Below are positions 16,852 through 24,363 of a stretch of DNA of 32,362 nt, piece by piece. The stretch is from an uncultured Methylococcaceae bacterium (GTDB lineage: Bacteria; Pseudomonadota; Gammaproteobacteria; Methylococcales; Methylomonadaceae). Location: assembly GCA_903934035.1 (NCBI GenBank), contig CAIZMK010000215.1, forward strand, positions 1-32,362, in the 5' to 3' direction. The notes below the pieces were generated by a model. The model had not been told where the DNA came from. It saw nothing but the letters and a program-made list of their open reading frames with translations, and made no database searches. The number at the start of each line of letters is the position of its first letter. Within the stretch, counting starts at the first letter, position 1. The position numbers were made by a program, and so were the translations under genes.

Positions 16852-17003
16852 GATTACCTTATCGCTGGTATGCGTAATCCAACCTTATCGCAGGTTGGCC
16901 GCTGGTTTCACGTCTCACGACGATCTGTATTCCTTATCGCAGAGATAGAAAATAGGCTCAAGAAATAATTCATACCTATTTTTAAGCTAGGTTCTTATCG
17001 GCG
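16852..17003 (-). promoter_or_regulatory. Multi-hairpin leader between 17004-17279 gene and scaffold gene
   Basis: This 152-base gap holds no gene. On the minus strand it has a long inverted repeat AAAATAGG/CCTATTTT (16949-16982) and four GATAAG(G) elements near 16859, 16886, 16934 and 16993. Two of these form stems with different sequences: TACC/GGTA at 16855-16870 and CCAACC/GGTTGG at 16879-16898, both around an NGCGATAA loop. A CGTC-GTGA-GACG hairpin lies at 16911-16922. It reads as a structured leader for the scaffold-capsid mRNA. No convincing promoter was identified. Confidence 0.55.
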
Positions 17004-17279
17004 TTATTCAGACTTAGCCGGCGGTGTCCATCCCAGCTCAATTAGGGTATCAATGACATGCTGATCTTTGGTATCTAATAGCTCTTGTGCATGAGAGATC
17101 ACTACGCCCTCATGTACTTGAATCATATCTTGCTTGATAACGCCATCTTCATGACCGGTAAATATTTTAAAGCCGTTTTGCTCTTCGTGTTCTACTTCTT
17201 GACGCAAGGGAACACCTGATAATGCTTGAATCGGTCTAGGTTTACGCTCTACTTCTACAGTGACTGGTTTATATTGCAT
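17004..17279 (-). CDS. Hypothetical late protein
   Basis: A 91-residue protein with a basic N-terminus (VEVERKPRPIQALSG) and a central acidic beta-rich part (EEQNGFKIFTGHEDGVIKQD). A C-terminal helix ends HVIDTLIELGWTPPAKSE. No family is recognised. It lies between the Gp49-like gene and the scaffold leader and starts two bases after the stop of the upstream gene, so it is expressed with the head genes. Confidence 0.65.
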   Translation of the reverse strand: MQYKPVTVEVERKPRPIQALSGVPLRQEVEHEEQNGFKIFTGHEDGVIKQDMIQVHEGVVISHAQELLDTKDQHVIDTLIELGWTPPAKSE

Positions 17280-17281
17280 GT

Positions 17282-17680
17282 TTAATTCTCATTTTCTTTA
17301 GATGTATAAAGTTTTTGCTTTAATAAATAACCTTCTAAAGCCCATATTTTTTGCTTTGCATTATCACGGGCAATCTTCCTGCCAATTTCAGCATTAAAGT
17401 TTTCAGGACTAGCACAATCAGACTCGCCTGTTACGGTAAAGCCGTTTTTTAACTGTAATATGCAAAATGTTTTTGTTTTTAGGAAAGCAAGATCACGATT
17501 AATATTCTCTGGACGCTCGTTTCCCACATAAGTGCCATTATCAATAGCCCCTTGTCTACCATCAAACGCAGTAAAGAAATGCTCACTATAAATAGCATTC
17601 TCTATATCATCAGGTGTAATACGCGGAGCGATTAAGCCTTTTGCAATAATTTCTTTTTCAATTTCTATATCTGTACTCAT
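17282..17680 (-). CDS. Gp49-like family phage protein
   Basis: A 132-residue protein matching the Gp49/Sf6 gp66-type family as I recall it. After a variable N-terminus with a DIENAI(Y)SEHFFTAFDG segment it has the conserved core TFCILQLKNGFTVTGESDCA. It then has ENFNAEIGRKIARDNAKQKI and a WALEGYLLKQ end. The family is small and lacks a firm function; members often occur next to structural or early phage genes. Here it lies four genes after terminase between portal and scaffold. The start has GGAAA a few bases upstream. Confidence 0.75.
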   Translation of the reverse strand: MSTDIEIEKEIIAKGLIAPRITPDDIENAIYSEHFFTAFDGRQGAIDNGTYVGNERPENINRDLAFLKTKTFCILQLKNGFTVTGESDCASPENFNAEIGRKIARDNAKQKIWALEGYLLKQKLYTSKENEN

Positions 17681-17689
17681 TTTTATTTC

Positions 17690-20086
17690 CTATTGTTGGG
17701 TTATTTGATTACCTTGTTGTTCTATACCAGAAGCGACGCCTTGCGCGGGTGATGGCGCTATGGGTGGTTGTTGCATTTGTGGCGGCAAGCCTTGTACTGG
17801 GGTTTGGGGTACTGCTGGTGCATTAGGATCAGTTTGTGGATTTCCACCTATAGACTGACCTTGTTGCGGGGTTATTTGCTGGCCATCTGCAATACCACCG
17901 CCGTTTTTATCAACAAAACCTACAGACTTACCGATTGAATCAGCAATAGGCACAATGGCAGGGTTAGCAGCTGCTGCCATAGCTGTTTGTATCATCTCGT
18001 AAAGGCCTTTGCTCGATGTTTCAACCGTATCAGCTTTAATCTTATCAACCTCAGCCTGCATCTTAGCCACTTGAGCCGCCAATAATTCCGGTGGGTTCTT
18101 AGCTTTTAACTCTTGCTGTAGTTTTTGATTTTCAGCTTGTAATTGAGCCACTACAGGATCTTGACCGCCATCACCTAAGCCTAGACCATTACGCACTAAA
18201 TCAGCCATTTCTTTACGATACGGCAAGTCTGTTGCATTAATAACGAATGGCATCAACATCGCTTGCACATTACCCGGCAACGATTTGACTAGCTCAGTGA
18301 TTTGAACAAGCTGCTGATTGCGGAATGTTGGCGTTGCAGGGGTATCTGCTAAGACGACTTTACAATTAATATGAGATATATCATTAAGAATAGTAGGTTG
18401 ACCAGTTTTAGGATCAATACACGGTTGCTGAACATTAACGACCTGCCCTGTTGTTGGATCTTGTTGTTGAATAGTTTGCGTCATCTGATTCAAGACAACA
18501 ATACGGTCATTGCCGTTATCATCCGTTACAGTGACTTCATGGTTAGGCATATCTGACAACAGTTGAATGACGAGCTCTAACAATATCTCATCAGCATGCC
18601 TCGCCGCCATATTAAAGTTATCATTGATATCAGCCAGCGTTACTGCATCTTGCTCAACAAGCGAATTGATGGCTAAACCTGACGTAGCACCTGAATCACG
18701 CCCTAATGTGGCATTATGCACACCCACGTTTGTTTGAATCGCTTCTTTGGCGGCCTGCATGACTTGAAACTGCTGTTGAGCCATTTGGCCATTTTCTTGT
18801 ACTTCAAATGATTCGCCGGGTTTATTACGTTTAATAATGTATGCGTCAGGCCTGGCAATTTCTTGAGCTGCTACCGCATGATCTTCAACAGCTTCTTCTG
18901 TGGCTATGACGCGTTTAGCAGACAATAACCAATACATCTTAGACTTACGTGCATTGATCTCATCTTGTGGGCTCATCATGGCCCTGATCAATCCATAAGG
19001 AATACCGGTAGCATCTTCTCTAAAGCCAAAGAACGGTACATACGGAAAGTGTCGATGCTTATACGGACTGGCATAATCACCTACCAATCGCGGTCCAATG
19101 TAATAAGCCACTCTCACTTTGTCGTAAACGGCTTTTTCTGGTTGCACGGCACCTGATTGAGCAATGGCTTGATGCAACGGATCTTTGTCGTCAAACTCCA
19201 TGATTTTGCCATTAGTCATTTTAATAATCATGCCGGTTTCATGTACCTTGTACCAAACCTCATAAACCATCAATCGACGACGCGTGACATTCATCCACTC
19301 GTATTGTTCAGTGGTCATAGTAAAGCCAGTTGATGAATCAAAAGCATCATTACGTTGGGTTAGTTGACTAAATCCTGTCAAATCCATATCCCAGCCCGCC
19401 CGTTCACTCATAGCATTTCTTATCCAATCGCGCTGTTCTGGAAAGGCTTCCATCAATACGTCTTGGTCATACCATTGTCTACGAACTAAATACCGTCCAT
19501 CTGAGTAATCTGGCTTTTTTGCTCGCCAATCGAAATACATTTCTCGTCTATGAATATGTTCATAACGAATCTTAGGTTTAAAAGGATCAGAATTGAATGC
19601 CACTTCTACCCAGCTAATCCCTACTTTAATCTGCTCAGCATACGCATCAGACTTTGCTCTATTCGCGCGAGCTGAATCACCATGATGTTTAACCTCGATT
19701 GATAAAGCCTCAGCGACATCGTTATTTGTTTCGCCGGCTTCAGGTTCTACTTTGGTATCAACGCGCGTCTTAGCTTGCATACCAAGCACCGCATTGATTG
19801 TTGGCTGTATAAGATTGTCGATTGAAGGCGGTTGGCCTCGATTAGCTAGCTCTTCTATGACATCTGCATCGAGTTGATTGCCGTCATAATAAGCACACTC
19901 TCTATCAGCTACCTGTCTCCATCGAGGTTGATTACGTATTTCATCCAATATGCGTTGGACTTTATAAATATTCCAACTATCCGCTTCAGCATCACCGGTT
20001 TGTGGGATAAGCTGATCTTCTGGCGTTAAATGCGTAACATTTTCTTGGTGACTGGTTATTTCAGTCATTTGGTTAAATACCGACAT
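17690..20086 (-). CDS. Portal protein, P22-like
   Basis: A 798-residue portal, somewhat longer than P22 gp1. Diagnostic parts are NQPRWRQVADRECAYYDGNQ (about 53-72), the RGQPPSIDNLIQPTINAVLG block and the KTRVDTKVEPE strand (about 104-115). RANRAKSDAYAEQIKVGISW (about 138-157) and YVPFFGFREDATGIPYGL (about 350-367) follow, with a TSGLAINSLVEQDAV helix near 465. The C-terminal 180 residues are Gln/Pro/Ala-rich and would extend the barrel inside the head. It forms the dodecameric ring through which DNA enters and leaves. It sits after the terminase genes, and its ribosome site lies inside the hairpin at 20089-20102. Confidence 0.9.
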   Translation of the reverse strand: MSVFNQMTEITSHQENVTHLTPEDQLIPQTGDAEADSWNIYKVQRILDEIRNQPRWRQVADRECAYYDGNQLDADVIEELANRGQPPSIDNLIQPTINAVLGMQAKTRVDTKVEPEAGETNNDVAEALSIEVKHHGDSARANRAKSDAYAEQIKVGISWVEVAFNSDPFKPKIRYEHIHRREMYFDWRAKKPDYSDGRYLVRRQWYDQDVLMEAFPEQRDWIRNAMSERAGWDMDLTGFSQLTQRNDAFDSSTGFTMTTEQYEWMNVTRRRLMVYEVWYKVHETGMIIKMTNGKIMEFDDKDPLHQAIAQSGAVQPEKAVYDKVRVAYYIGPRLVGDYASPYKHRHFPYVPFFGFREDATGIPYGLIRAMMSPQDEINARKSKMYWLLSAKRVIATEEAVEDHAVAAQEIARPDAYIIKRNKPGESFEVQENGQMAQQQFQVMQAAKEAIQTNVGVHNATLGRDSGATSGLAINSLVEQDAVTLADINDNFNMAARHADEILLELVIQLLSDMPNHEVTVTDDNGNDRIVVLNQMTQTIQQQDPTTGQVVNVQQPCIDPKTGQPTILNDISHINCKVVLADTPATPTFRNQQLVQITELVKSLPGNVQAMLMPFVINATDLPYRKEMADLVRNGLGLGDGGQDPVVAQLQAENQKLQQELKAKNPPELLAAQVAKMQAEVDKIKADTVETSSKGLYEMIQTAMAAAANPAIVPIADSIGKSVGFVDKNGGGIADGQQITPQQGQSIGGNPQTDPNAPAVPQTPVQGLPPQMQQPPIAPSPAQGVASGIEQQGNQITQQ

Positions 20087-20088
20087 TG

Positions 20089-20102
20089 TTGTCTCCCGAC
20101 AA
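20089..20102 (-). promoter_or_regulatory. SD-bearing mini-hairpin, GGGA-loop family, before portal gene
   Basis: The minus strand reads TTGTC-GGGA-GACAA. The outer pair is T-A where the copies at 2472 and 16838 have A-T, so pairing is kept while sequence changes. GGGAGA is five bases from the portal ATG. Confidence 0.65.
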
Positions 20103-20121
20103 TAGTGAGTGTTTGTTTAGG

Positions 20122-21681
20122 CTATCGCCAGCTTCGTTTTAATTGTGATCTATCAAATGCTTTGCTTTTACCGGAGTCAAACATATTGCCTGCGGCTACT
20201 TCTTGTCCCCATTGGATCATCGCGTCGGCCCCGTGAGAATTAGAGTCATGTAAAGGCTCATTAGCCCATGATCCTGTCACCGCTACCCAGCGTTTCTTAT
20301 AATTGTCCAAGCGCTTGATACCTTGACCACAATTAGTTTCATCAAATACAGCGGCACTCATAGCTGCTCTGGTCGCCATAATGCCTGACAATTTATTGGT
20401 TACTCTTGGCACAATCTCAAAACGTTGTCCGGGATAAAGCTCTTCAAGCATTTCTTTAATCGATTTTGACGTATCAGGCGTCGCCCCAATGCGTTTATGA
20501 TCAGATTCGTGCGGTATATAATGTTTACCGTACACATAACCGCGTTCACTGGCTAATAACTGCAAATACCGCACATAGGTGATCAAATCCTCACCGCTAT
20601 TTTCATAATAGTTGATAAATCGGTGTTGCAATGTGCCAAACTGATGAAACCAAATAGCAGTCATATCACCTTTACCAATATCCCAAAAAGTATTGATAGG
20701 CACCGGTAAAACAGGCACAGAAGGCACAATACGCCCCGTTTTTCTAACGGCACTCATTTGCTCAGAGAAATATTTGCCATCCGTGCTGATTTGAAAGGCT
20801 TCCTCTGGTGTGCTTGGGTATTCTTGGCGCATCTTCCACATATCGCCTGAAAAATCAGATTCACAGGTTGCCACATACCAAGCGCGTTTATGCTCTGTCA
20901 AAACATGGCCAATTTTGGCTTCTGTTTCATAAAAGTGTTTTAAATACTTTTCATCAATGAGTACATTTTCAGGATCAATCTCATATTCGTCGGCATCCCA
21001 CCAGCTATAAAAATGAAACTTATAATCTTTAATACTGAGCGTGGCTTTTGTATCGTATTGATCCATAGCACGCTTAGTAATCTTATAAAACTCGCCTTCC
21101 TGCCCTTCTGCGGTTGATTCGATAACTAATATTCCAGACTTAGGCACAGCGGGAATAGAGCCGGTAATTACTTCTTGGGCTTTATCAGGATATTTAGCAC
21201 AAATCTTACCGAACTCAGATATATGCAATCGGTGTATCGTGCCTGACCGCATCGATGTAGCCACACGAACCGACGATAAGTTATGCGCAAACTGTATCTC
21301 TCTTGCTGAATCCTTTACCAAAGGAAATTCAGTTTGCATAAATTTTGGTAAATGATCATAAGCAAATTTCACTTTGTGTCGAAAGATAATCTCTACGGCA
21401 TCTTTATCCTGCGCAATAATCCCACATTGAATCGGATCTTTACTAAAAAGCGCTGTGTCTAACCACATAATGGCTATCAGGGTTGTAATACCGCGTTGCC
21501 GGGCTTTTAATACGACATTACGATGCCACAATGATTTAATGAGCTCTAACTGCACATCATTAGGCTTAAACGGTACTATTAAACCTTCATCGTTATCGTC
21601 ATCACCTTTTACGATGATTTTATAAATCTCACCGCTGGTAATGCGCCACCAAGGATCATCAAGATGTTCTTTAGTGATCAA
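20122..21681 (-). CDS. Terminase large subunit
   Basis: A 519-residue packaging motor with an N-terminal ATPase. The Walker A-like KARQRGIT is at about 59-66, and the Walker B/catalytic carboxylate LHISEFG has Glu156. The coupling-type motif ILVIESTAEGQEGEFY lies around 184-199. The C-terminal RNase-H-like nuclease shows acidic residues in FWDIGKGDM (Asp334) and the final SHGADAMIQW (Asp around 491). It cuts and pumps DNA through the portal. The ATG overlaps the small-subunit stop (ATGA). The arginine-bearing Walker A lacking a second glycine is typical of this terminase group. Confidence 0.9.
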   Translation of the reverse strand: MITKEHLDDPWWRITSGEIYKIIVKGDDDNDEGLIVPFKPNDVQLELIKSLWHRNVVLKARQRGITTLIAIMWLDTALFSKDPIQCGIIAQDKDAVEIIFRHKVKFAYDHLPKFMQTEFPLVKDSAREIQFAHNLSSVRVATSMRSGTIHRLHISEFGKICAKYPDKAQEVITGSIPAVPKSGILVIESTAEGQEGEFYKITKRAMDQYDTKATLSIKDYKFHFYSWWDADEYEIDPENVLIDEKYLKHFYETEAKIGHVLTEHKRAWYVATCESDFSGDMWKMRQEYPSTPEEAFQISTDGKYFSEQMSAVRKTGRIVPSVPVLPVPINTFWDIGKGDMTAIWFHQFGTLQHRFINYYENSGEDLITYVRYLQLLASERGYVYGKHYIPHESDHKRIGATPDTSKSIKEMLEELYPGQRFEIVPRVTNKLSGIMATRAAMSAAVFDETNCGQGIKRLDNYKKRWVAVTGSWANEPLHDSNSHGADAMIQWGQEVAAGNMFDSGKSKAFDRSQLKRSWR

Positions 21682-22214
21682 TGTTGAGCCACCCCAATAA
21701 TTTTTCCTTCACCGCCTTTAATCCAAGCAGCAAAACTATTTTCTTCTTGATCTGTATTTTTGTCTTTATTTAAACTTGCATTAGCTTTAATAAGGTCCAT
21801 GGGCGTTTTAGCCGCTTCATTACTCATGACCGTAAGTGTTCTAGCAATAGCCAATTCTTCTTCATCTAATGCGTCATCATTAAGTGTTGAAATTTTCTTA
21901 TTAGCAATACTTGATAAGCGACTGTAGTTCATTGCGGATAACGTAGCGCCGGTTGCCATGTGTTTTGATATAGCCAATAATTCATTAGCTAAACTAAATG
22001 CACCAATTTGTATAGTAATTGGTGCTGTTTGTATAGCAATCTCAGTTTCAACTATTTGATTAGCTAGTGTTTTAACGTGTTTAGTTTGTTTAGAAAATTT
22101 CTGACTAATTGCGCCTCTAGTCACGCCAAACTTTTTAGCCAGGTCGATTGCTTTTTCCCCTCTTGAAAGGCGAGTTTCAATTTCTTTCCATTGCTTTTCA
22201 GTTAGTTTAGCCAA
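21678..22214 (-). CDS. Terminase small subunit
   Basis: A 178-residue DNA-recognition subunit. The N-terminus has a helix-turn-helix (RGEKAIDLAKKFGVTRGAIS, about 14-33), and then helices spanning about 40-140 suit the oligomerisation core. A polar linker and a C-terminal tail ending GGEGKIIGVAQH could contact the large subunit. It overlaps the large-subunit start by four bases. The start follows a TTGG-AAG context with a weak AAAG ribosome site. Confidence 0.8.
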   Translation of the reverse strand: MAKLTEKQWKEIETRLSRGEKAIDLAKKFGVTRGAISQKFSKQTKHVKTLANQIVETEIAIQTAPITIQIGAFSLANELLAISKHMATGATLSAMNYSRLSSIANKKISTLNDDALDEEELAIARTLTVMSNEAAKTPMDLIKANASLNKDKNTDQEENSFAAWIKGGEGKIIGVAQH

Positions 22215-22219
22215 AGCTA

Positions 22220-22861
22220 TTACCCACCAATTACCGAAATATCTTCTTCAACATCGATCTCATAATCTAATTGAAAACCGCCGGGTAAAGTAGCAGCATT
22301 AAAATTGATAGCAATAAAGTCATTAACACCACGCAGTATCCACGGCTTAATACCTAATTGCTCCAAACTCCAAAATGTTGGTCCCGGAGCAACGCCACCG
22401 TTATTTGCGCACACCATAAATTGTTGACCTAATATGCCGTTACCTGCGGGAGTGTTACCGGCACCAAACACAGCACCTAATGACGTTGGCGCGGTAGATC
22501 CACTTGATATTTTTACAACTGCGGTAGCAGCTGCCTCAGTAATATCGTGAGGTGTATAACCTAATTGCGTAAATGTACCGCCTACATTAGCAGCAATCCG
22601 TCTAATAATTGATACGGGGATAATGCCCGCTGCTGTTGATTCAGCTGATAAAATGATTGATTGAATTTTAAGTGTTTTAGAAGCGTTACCTTGAATCACT
22701 ATAACGTCGGTAGGTGCAGCTGGTAATTGCGCGGCGGCCAAGCGGCCTGCATAGCTATACACAGGCGTATTTGCCCACGTCATAACTTTTGCAGAACCTT
22801 GTACGCCTTGCAGAACTGAAGCGGGATTGGTTAGTGTTGATTCAAGTAATATCGATTCCAT
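22220..22861 (-). CDS. Putative structural (decoration-like) protein upstream of terminase
   Basis: A 213-residue protein, low in charge, rich in Ala, Ile, Thr and Gly, with many predicted beta strands (IVIQGNASKTLKIQSIILSA near 54-73, and the C-terminal FQLDYEIDVEEDISVIGG). Bulk composition and strand pattern resemble the post-capsid protein at 13753-14460. A virion protein coded ahead of the terminase genes is unusual but known in some phages. The start is clear: ATG with GGGAGA from the hairpin at 22865-22876. No enzymatic motif; function not known. Confidence 0.65.
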   Translation of the reverse strand: MESILLESTLTNPASVLQGVQGSAKVMTWANTPVYSYAGRLAAAQLPAAPTDVIVIQGNASKTLKIQSIILSAESTAAGIIPVSIIRRIAANVGGTFTQLGYTPHDITEAAATAVVKISSGSTAPTSLGAVFGAGNTPAGNGILGQQFMVCANNGGVAPGPTFWSLEQLGIKPWILRGVNDFIAINFNAATLPGGFQLDYEIDVEEDISVIGG

Positions 22862-22864
22862 TAA

Positions 22865-22876
22865 TGTCTCCCGACA
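22865..22876 (-). promoter_or_regulatory. SD-bearing mini-hairpin, GGGA-loop family
   Basis: The minus strand reads TGTC-GGGA-GACA, a 4-bp version of the family, six bases before the ATG at 22861. It marks the first gene of the late block. Confidence 0.6.
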
Positions 22877-22938
22877 ATAGATGTGAAAAAAATAGATTTA
22901 TCCCTTATAACAGTTATTTAACAGTTATTAAATTGAAT

Positions 22939-23193
22939 TTAAGTACCTGTTTTTTTCAAATCACTTGCTGTCTCTGGGTATTTTCCGGTATTACAAAAGC
23001 TCACAAGATCAAGTAGCCTCAGTTTATTTTGCATTACGTTAATAGCCACCTTTGATAGGTATTCAATTTCTACACAAAGGGTTAATTCATGTTCAAAATC
23101 AGCTCTTTCTGCTTGGGCTTTTAAGTTACTTTCTTCAAGAACATGCAAACATTCAATAATATCTTCTCTTTTATCTAAGCTAAATACTTTCAT
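22939..23193 (-). CDS. Small helical hypothetical protein
   Basis: An 84-residue protein, largely helical, with Leu/Glu/Lys-rich heptads (about 10-60) and a C-terminal part LVSFCNTGKYPETASDLKKT. Its start overlaps the end of the upstream gene by 14 bases and has AAAGGAT five bases before it. It is the last gene of the early small-gene run. A 77-base gap, containing only the hairpin at 22865-22876, separates it from the late block. No family recognised. Confidence 0.65.
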   Translation of the reverse strand: MKVFSLDKREDIIECLHVLEESNLKAQAERADFEHELTLCVEIEYLSKVAINVMQNKLRLLDLVSFCNTGKYPETASDLKKTGT

Positions 23194-23446
23194 TACTATC
23201 CTTTAATTTGGTTTTGTTTAATTCTTGATTTTCAATTTCACGCTGTAACAACATTTCTGCATGCTTTTTAACCTCCCACCGATTAACACCATTCCAACTT
23301 ACGCGTTTATCAATTGCTTTAATGTATCCTTTTAAAAAGTCTATTTTGCTTCGGTTTATTTCAGGATAGTCTTTGCCTATTTTGTCGAGGTAAGCAATTT
23401 CTGTTTCCGTTGTCCAAAACATTACGTTACTGGGCTTTTTGCTCAT
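23180..23446 (-). CDS. Small hypothetical protein
   Basis: An 88-residue protein starting MSKKPSNVMFWTTETEIAYL. It then has IGKDYPEINRSKIDFLKGYI and a Glu/Lys-rich helical end. The W-TTE-E...L opening resembles short phage proteins with a helix-turn-helix-like fold, but no family is certain. It overlaps both neighbours (upstream zinc-ribbon gene by 20 bases, downstream gene by 14), which strongly suggests co-translation. Confidence 0.65.
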   Translation of the reverse strand: MSKKPSNVMFWTTETEIAYLDKIGKDYPEINRSKIDFLKGYIKAIDKRVSWNGVNRWEVKKHAEMLLQREIENQELNKTKLKDSNESI

Positions 23447-23594
23447 TGATTACCTGCTGATTGGCTTTTATGATAAAGTCGATACATGACGTGCATTTTT
23501 TAACTTTATTTCTAATTAAGCGCATTTCACTGATATGCTTAAACTTTCCGCATGAAGCACAGTAGAATTCCAGTTTATGAGGAAATGTTTTCAA
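23427..23594 (-). CDS. 55-residue zinc-ribbon-like protein, TTG start
   Basis: A frame from TTG at 23594 to TAA at 23427. AGAGGA lies six bases before the TTG, an excellent ribosome site. The protein carries two Cys pairs, YCASCG (about 11-16) and KCTSCI (about 33-38), spaced as in a small zinc ribbon, and ends NEQKAQ. It overlaps the previous and next genes in other frames, like the rest of this run. Many phages encode such 50-60-residue four-cysteine proteins of unknown role; DNA, RNA or protein contact is possible. Confidence 0.7.
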   Translation of the reverse strand: MKTFPHKLEFYCASCGKFKHISEMRLIRNKVKKCTSCIDFIIKANQQVINEQKAQ

Positions 23595-23700
23595 ATTTAT
23601 TCCTCTGTTTTTTGTAATCTTGCCAACACATATAACCGATGACCGGTGAAAAGATAATTAGAACCACGCATAAAAAACACCGAATAAAAAAGATTCTCAT
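23575..23700 (-). CDS. 41-residue membrane protein
   Basis: From ATG at 23700 to TAA at 23575. The protein begins MRIFFIRCFLCVVLIIFSPV, a single hydrophobic span with a positively charged start, and ends in a basic/polar tail DYKKQRNKF. GGAG lies seven bases before the ATG. It overlaps the upstream stop as ATGA and the downstream TTG gene by 20 bases. A small inner-membrane protein is likely; holin or other lysis roles cannot be assigned from one span. Confidence 0.6.
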   Translation of the reverse strand: MRIFFIRCFLCVVLIIFSPVIGYMCWQDYKKQRNKFENISS

Positions 23701-23780
23701 TTTGGTCTCCACGTATCATTTATGACGTAACAGAAGATAACTACAACTAAAACATAAGGCGCATACATTATTGTTTCCAT
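23697..23780 (-). CDS. 27-residue hydrophobic peptide
   Basis: From ATG at 23780 to TGA at 23697, with GAGG eight bases upstream. The peptide is METIMYAPYVLVVVIFCYVI followed by a short polar end with Trp and Arg, so most of it is one membrane span. Its stop overlaps the next start (ATGA). Length is at the limit of confident calling. The ribosome site, the overlap and the position in a run of coupled genes are the support. Confidence 0.5.
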   Translation of the reverse strand: METIMYAPYVLVVVIFCYVINDTWRPK

Positions 23781-23808
23781 AATTAAACCCTCAGCGATGG
23801 TGTTAAAT

Positions 23809-24027
23809 TCATTGCCTATCTTTATCCCATATTTGTCTACATTCATCACTACACCAGCGAGGCGTTCTTATTTCCCCATTGTGCTCAATCTGATCAACTG
23901 TATTTCCACACTCTAAGCATGTTCCGTCGCCATCGATATTTTTAACGACTTCATCGCGTCTTTGCTTAATAGCAATATACAGGTGTGTTTGTGATAGATC
24001 TGATGCTTGATCACAAAAATCAGCCAT
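23809..24027 (-). CDS. DksA/TraR-like C4 zinc-finger protein
   Basis: A 72-residue protein opening MADFCDQASDLSQTHLYIAI, typical of phage TraR/DksA-like proteins that insert into the RNA polymerase secondary channel. The finger is CLECG (Cys36, Cys39) then WCSDEC (about Cys58, Cys62). The second pair is spaced C-x3-C rather than the usual C-x2-C. Asp and Glu residues near the start could serve as the tip acidic residues. The likely effect is to redirect host transcription. Its start abuts the end of the DUF1064 gene. Confidence 0.75.
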   Translation of the reverse strand: MADFCDQASDLSQTHLYIAIKQRRDEVVKNIDGDGTCLECGNTVDQIEHNGEIRTPRWCSDECRQIWDKDRQ

Positions 24028-24363
24028 TTATTTGATCTCCATAATTGTGATGCCGTGTTTTTCCAGCATTAATTTGCGTTTGATAATGTAATCTTTTGTT
24101 TTAAAGCCTTTTACATCCTCAACGACAACACCTGTCGTGCCGTTTGAATAAACAAAATCCGCTTTGTATTTAACTGATCGCTCTGTTTTACCGTATTCAT
24201 TTATTAACTTTGGTATAAGTTCAAACTCAGCTTGAGTACGTAAATTGCTTATATAGCCAGCCTTTTGAAGCATTTTTAATTCAATGTAGCGAGATGCTTC
24301 TGCCTTTGAGTCAAAAGTAATACCGTCATGTATTGTTTTTGCATTGCGATACTTATTAGCCAT
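24028..24363 (-). CDS. DUF1064 family protein, endonuclease-like fold
   Basis: A 111-residue protein with the family pattern: an NAKTIHDGITFDSKAEA start, RYIELKMLQKAGYISNLRTQ, KYKADFVY (about 66-73), VVVEDVKGFKTKDYIIKRKL (about 79-98) and a final hydrophobic strand. The D...E-x-K arrangement (Asp70; Glu82, Lys85) fits a PD-(D/E)XK nuclease-like active site. These proteins are usually coded in phage replication or recombination regions. It overlaps the end of the upstream HNH gene by eight bases. Confidence 0.8.
   Translation of the reverse strand: MANKYRNAKTIHDGITFDSKAEASRYIELKMLQKAGYISNLRTQAEFELIPKLINEYGKTERSVKYKADFVYSNGTTGVVVEDVKGFKTKDYIIKRKLMLEKHGITIMEIK

Noticed and set aside
2472-22876. 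Repeated short palindromes read as CRISPR or phage attachment sites
   Set aside because: They are single copies at gene junctions, not evenly spaced arrays, and there are no cas genes or integrase.
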